DNA of 64,000 nucleotides, taken from NCBI GenBank assembly GCA_036365145.1, contig JAEOAD010000015.1, forward strand, positions 10,719,501 through 10,783,500. The letters run 5' to 3'. The first letter of the stretch is position 1. Each line of letters starts with the position of its first letter. The DNA comes from Orientallactaga sibirica (taxonomy: Eukaryota > Chordata > Mammalia > Rodentia > Dipodidae). Both the position numbers and the translations under genes were made by a program. A model generated the notes under the pieces. It was not told the DNA's origin, did no database searches, and saw nothing but the letters and a program-made list of their open reading frames with translations. Positions 61,335 to 64,000 of the stretch are shown in pieces.

Positions 61335-61546
61335 ATTATTATTTTTTTAATTTTAGAGAGAATTGGCATGTCAGGGCCACAGCTCCTGCAGTCAAACTCC
61401 AGATGCTTGCACCACCTAGTAGGCATATGCAATCTTGCACTTGCCTCACTTTCAGGCATCTGGCTTATGTGGGACCTGGAGAGTCGAACATGGGTAATTA
61501 GGCTTTGCAAGCAAATGCCTTAACCACTAAGCCATATCTCCAGTCC
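61335..61546 (-). mobile_element. Dip-like SINE, variant with two body modules
   Basis: GCACCACCTAGTAGGCATATG followed by a second module; same variant as 39015-39205, opposite strand. Ends CATATCTCCAGTCC. Confidence 0.78.
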
Positions 61547-61599
61547 TTAAATTAGTCTCTTATTAACTGATTTCCCTACTCCTTAAGGTTTGTGTTTTC

Positions 61600-61784
61600 A
61601 GGGTTTTTGTTTTTGTTTTTTTGAGAGAGTAGAATGAGTGTGTGGAGTTGGTGTGCCAGGCTCTTTTTTATTGTAAATGAATTCCAGACACATGCACCTG
61701 GCTATGTAGATACTAGGGAATTTAACCCAGGCCAGGAGGCTTTGCAAGCAAGCACCGTTAAATGCTGGGCTATCTCCTCAATCC
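61600..61784 (-). mobile_element. Old Dip-like SINE
   Basis: TTGTAAATGAATTCCAGACAC to CTATCTCCTCAATCC. Confidence 0.68.
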
Positions 61785-61795
61785 AAATACCTTTT

Positions 61796-62035
61796 TTTTT
61801 TTTTTTTTTTTTTTAAATCTTTGGAGAGAGACAGAGAGGGAGACAGAGAATGGGCATGCCAGCATTCTCTCAGCTGCTGTAAATGAAATCAAGATGCATG
61901 CGCCCCCATGTGGGCAAGTGCAGCATTGCGCCCTTGCATCACTGCATCTGGCTAAACGTGGGACCTGGAGATTGGAACCCGGTTCTTAGGCTTAGCAGGC
62001 AGGCGCCTTAACCGCAAAGCTATCTCTCCATCCCC
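61796..62035 (-). mobile_element. Dip-like SINE, long subfamily
   Basis: Two modules (GCGCCCCCATGTGG at 61900-61913, GCGCCCTTGCATC). CCAAATACCTTTTTT and CCAAATATCTTTTTT flank it. Confidence 0.88.
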
Positions 62036-62115
62036 CAAATATCTTTTTTTATACTTACTTTGTTTCAGCCATGTTGTAAACAAGACTGTGCACTATATTG
62101 GTTTGCTTTACTTTT

Positions 62116-62155
62116 ATTATTATTATTGTTGTTGTTGTTGTTGTTGTTGTTGTTA
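62116..62155. repeat. (TTA)n(TTG)n microsatellite
   Basis: Four TTA then about nine TTG units, the tail side of the following B1. Confidence 0.93.
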
Positions 62156-62157
62156 TT

Positions 62158-62304
62158 TGGTATTTTGAAGTAGAGTCTCACTATAGCCCAGGCTGGCCTA
62201 AAATCCATTTTGTAGTCTCAAGGTGGCCTCAAACTCATGGTGATCCTCCTACTATCTCTGCCTCCCAAGTATTGGGATTAAAGGTGTGCCACCACACCTT
62301 GCCG
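62158..62304 (-). mobile_element. B1 SINE
   Basis: TTTTGAAGTAGAGTCTCAC to CCACCACACCTTGCC. Confidence 0.87.
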
Positions 62305-62342
62305 GTTTTAACTTTCTTTTCTTTTTTAAAAATATTTTTATT

Positions 62343-62560
62343 GGGCTGGAGAGATGGCTTAGCGGTTAAAGGCTTGCCTATGAAGCCTAAGGACCCTGGT
62401 TCGAGGTTCGATCCTCCAGGCCCCACGTAAGCCAGATGCACAAGGGGGTGCATGCATCTGGAGTTCGTTTGCAGTGGCTGGAGGCCCTGGCACACCCATT
62501 CTCTCTCTCTCTACCTGCCTATTTCTGTATCTGTTTCTCTCAAATACATACATAAATAAT
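62343..62560 (+). mobile_element. Dip-like SINE, plus arm of an inverted pair
   Basis: GGGCTGGAGAGATGGCTTAG to ACATACATAAATAATAAAA. Confidence 0.9.
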
Positions 62561-62584
62561 AAAATATTTTTTAAAATATTTTTT

Positions 62585-62779
62585 AAAATATTTTTATTTA
62601 TGTATGTATTTGAGAGAGAGAGAATGAATGGTCACACCAGGGCTTCCCTGCCCTGCAGATGAACACCAAATGCATGTGCCACCTTGTGCATCTGGCTTAC
62701 GTGGGTCCTGGGGAATCGAAGCAAAGTCCTTTGGCTTTTCAGGAAAGCACCTTAAACACTAAGCCATCTCTCCAGCCCC
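62585..62779 (-). mobile_element. Dip-like SINE, minus arm of an inverted pair
   Basis: TTTTTATTTATGTATGTATTTG to CATCTCTCCAGCCC; about 25 AT-rich bases separate the arms. Confidence 0.9.
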
Positions 62780-62992
62780 CAGCTTTAACTTTTAATATGT
62801 ACTTCTTTTCCCCTTCATCTGTTTTTCTTCATCACATTTACATGTTTGTGATGGAACTTTTTATCCTATCAAATTTCTCATGTTGTGGATTTTTCTGATT
62901 GCTTCCATATGGTGGTGTTAAGCATATTCCTACATCTGTATATATCTCCTATAAAAGGAATGTTATATAGAAGCATGGTCAAATGGCTAGCA

Positions 62993-63045
62993 GATAGATG
63001 GATGGATGGATGGATGGATGGATGGATGGATGGATGGATGGATGG
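62993..63045. repeat. (GGAT)n microsatellite
   Basis: About twelve GGAT units without a SINE. Confidence 0.95.
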
Positions 63046-63259
63046 GCTGATGGGTGATTAGTTGGTTAATTTTGGCAAGATGTGATTTTTGCATTTTCTG
63101 TAGCACTGCATAAAAAGACATATCTGGATGTCTCCACTGTGAGATTGCTGGCATAATCCATTTTGATAGTTGTAGTGACCCTTTGACCATTATCAAATAT
63201 TTCTTTAGCAGTTACAAACTGATAGGGCTCTAATTTTGTTATTTCTTCACAATTTCTTT

Positions 63260-63471
63260 TGTTAAAAATATTTTATTTATTTATTTGACAGAAAGGGGGG
63301 CAAAGAGAGAGCAAGAGACAGGATGGGCATGTCAGGGCCCCCAGCCACTGCAAACAAACTCCAGACGCATGTGGTACCGTGTGCATCTGGCTTACGTGGG
63401 TACTGGGGAATTGAACCTGGGTCCTTAGGCTTCTCGGGCAGGTGCCTGAACCACTAAGCCATCTCTCCAGC
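63260..63471 (-). mobile_element. Dip-like SINE
   Basis: TTATTTATTTGACAGAAAGGG to CATCTCTCCAGC. Confidence 0.89.
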
Positions 63472-63519
63472 TTTCCTCCTACATTTCTTATCTGGAAATT
63501 TTCTCTAAAGAGTTTTCCT

Positions 63520-63747
63520 GGGCCAGGAGAGATGGCTTAGCAGTTAAGTGCTTGCCTGTGAAGCCTAAGGTCCCCAGTTTGAGGCTCGATTCCCTAGGAC
63601 CCACATAAGCCAGATGCACAAGGTGGCGCATGCATCTGGAGTTCGTTTGCAGTGGCTGGAGGCCCTGGCACACCCATTCTCTCTCTCTGCCTCTTTCTCT
63701 CTGTCTGCCGCTCTCAAAAAAATAAGTAATAAACAACAACAACAAAA
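63520..63747 (+). mobile_element. Dip-like SINE
   Basis: GGGCCAGGAGAGATGGCTTAG to (CAA)n; flanked by AAAGAGTTTTCCT and AAAGAATTTTCCT. Confidence 0.9.
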
Positions 63748-63763
63748 AAGAATTTTCCTTCAA

Positions 63764-63920
63764 GCCAGGCATGGAGGCACATACCTTTAATCCCAGCACT
63801 CGGGAGGCAGAGGCAGGAGGATTGCTGAGAGTTCAAGGCCACCCTGAGAATACATAGTGAATTCCAGGTCAGCCTGGCCTAGAGCAAGACCCTACCTCAG
63901 AAAACTTTAAAAAAAGAAAG
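63764..63920 (+). mobile_element. B1 SINE
   Basis: GCCAGGCATGGAGGCACATAC to ACCTCAGAAAAC; AAAGAATTTTCCTTCA and AAAGCATTTTCCTTCA flank it. Confidence 0.91.
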
Positions 63921-64000
63921 AAAGCATTTTCCTTCATCACTTCTGAGGTTACCCTGGAATCAGGATAACACTATTCTTTTGCTTTCTAACTCCCAGGATA

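Noticed and set aside
62098..62430. 110-codon open frame on the plus strand
   Set aside because: It consists of a microsatellite, a minus-strand B1 and the start of a Dip-like SINE.
62993..63045. CRISPR-like array
   Set aside because: Four-base tandem repeat without spacers, in a mammalian intron.
63488..63799. 103-codon minus-strand open frame
   Set aside because: Antisense of a Dip-like SINE and a B1.
58132..64000. Exon 13 and the PUF repeats
   Set aside because: Looked for the expected GLTNGSGRY and later Pumilio motifs on the plus strand and did not find them.

Overview
The window is one piece of a rodent nuclear genome: AT-rich, full of interspersed repeats, with GT-AG introns. It contains the 5' two-thirds of the coding region of one gene on the plus strand, Pum2 (Pumilio-2, a PUF-family RNA-binding translational repressor). 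Twelve coding exons were placed by following the Pumilio-2 reading frame across canonical splice sites: 17911-17961, 25342-25450, 29038-29225, 30061-30230, 33757-34027, 35649-35742, 40421-40546, 44038-44180, 46186-46324, 53931-54074, 54203-54487 and 57895-58131. They join in frame to 1957 nt (652 codons plus one base) with no stop or frameshift. This is the low-complexity N-terminal repression region. The eight PUF repeats that contact RNA lie beyond position 64000.

The repeats suggest the lineage. There are well over 100 SINEs: 7SL-derived B1; tRNA-derived elements of the B2 superfamily whose body differs from mouse B2; plus B3, B4-like (ID+B1) and ID elements. This mix points to a myodont rodent outside the mouse-rat group, most likely a jerboa or relative (Dipodoidea). 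That assignment rests on remembered SINE families and was not tested by alignment.

Layout. 1-17892 is repeat-rich and carries no recognisable exon; it is probably intron between an upstream 5' UTR exon and the start-codon exon. It contains a LINE-1 3' end split by a SINE (12298-12970) and an LTR-like block (about 6500-6930). 17893-58131 holds the twelve coding exons and eleven introns. SINEs are dense in most introns, but almost absent from 22950-25889 and from 53858-60202, the stretch that covers coding exons 10-12. 58132-64000 is the beginning of the next intron and becomes SINE-dense again after 60.2 kb.

No operon, CRISPR array, prophage or new multi-gene system is present. The points worth a second look are small: a two-codon upstream ORF overlapping the start codon, a tandem NAGNAG acceptor, a 237-nt in-frame cassette exon, SINE subfamilies carrying duplicated CTCF-like motifs, chains of SINEs inserted repeatedly at one target site, SINE pairs able to form long double-stranded RNA, and a GC-rich hairpin in an LTR-like block.
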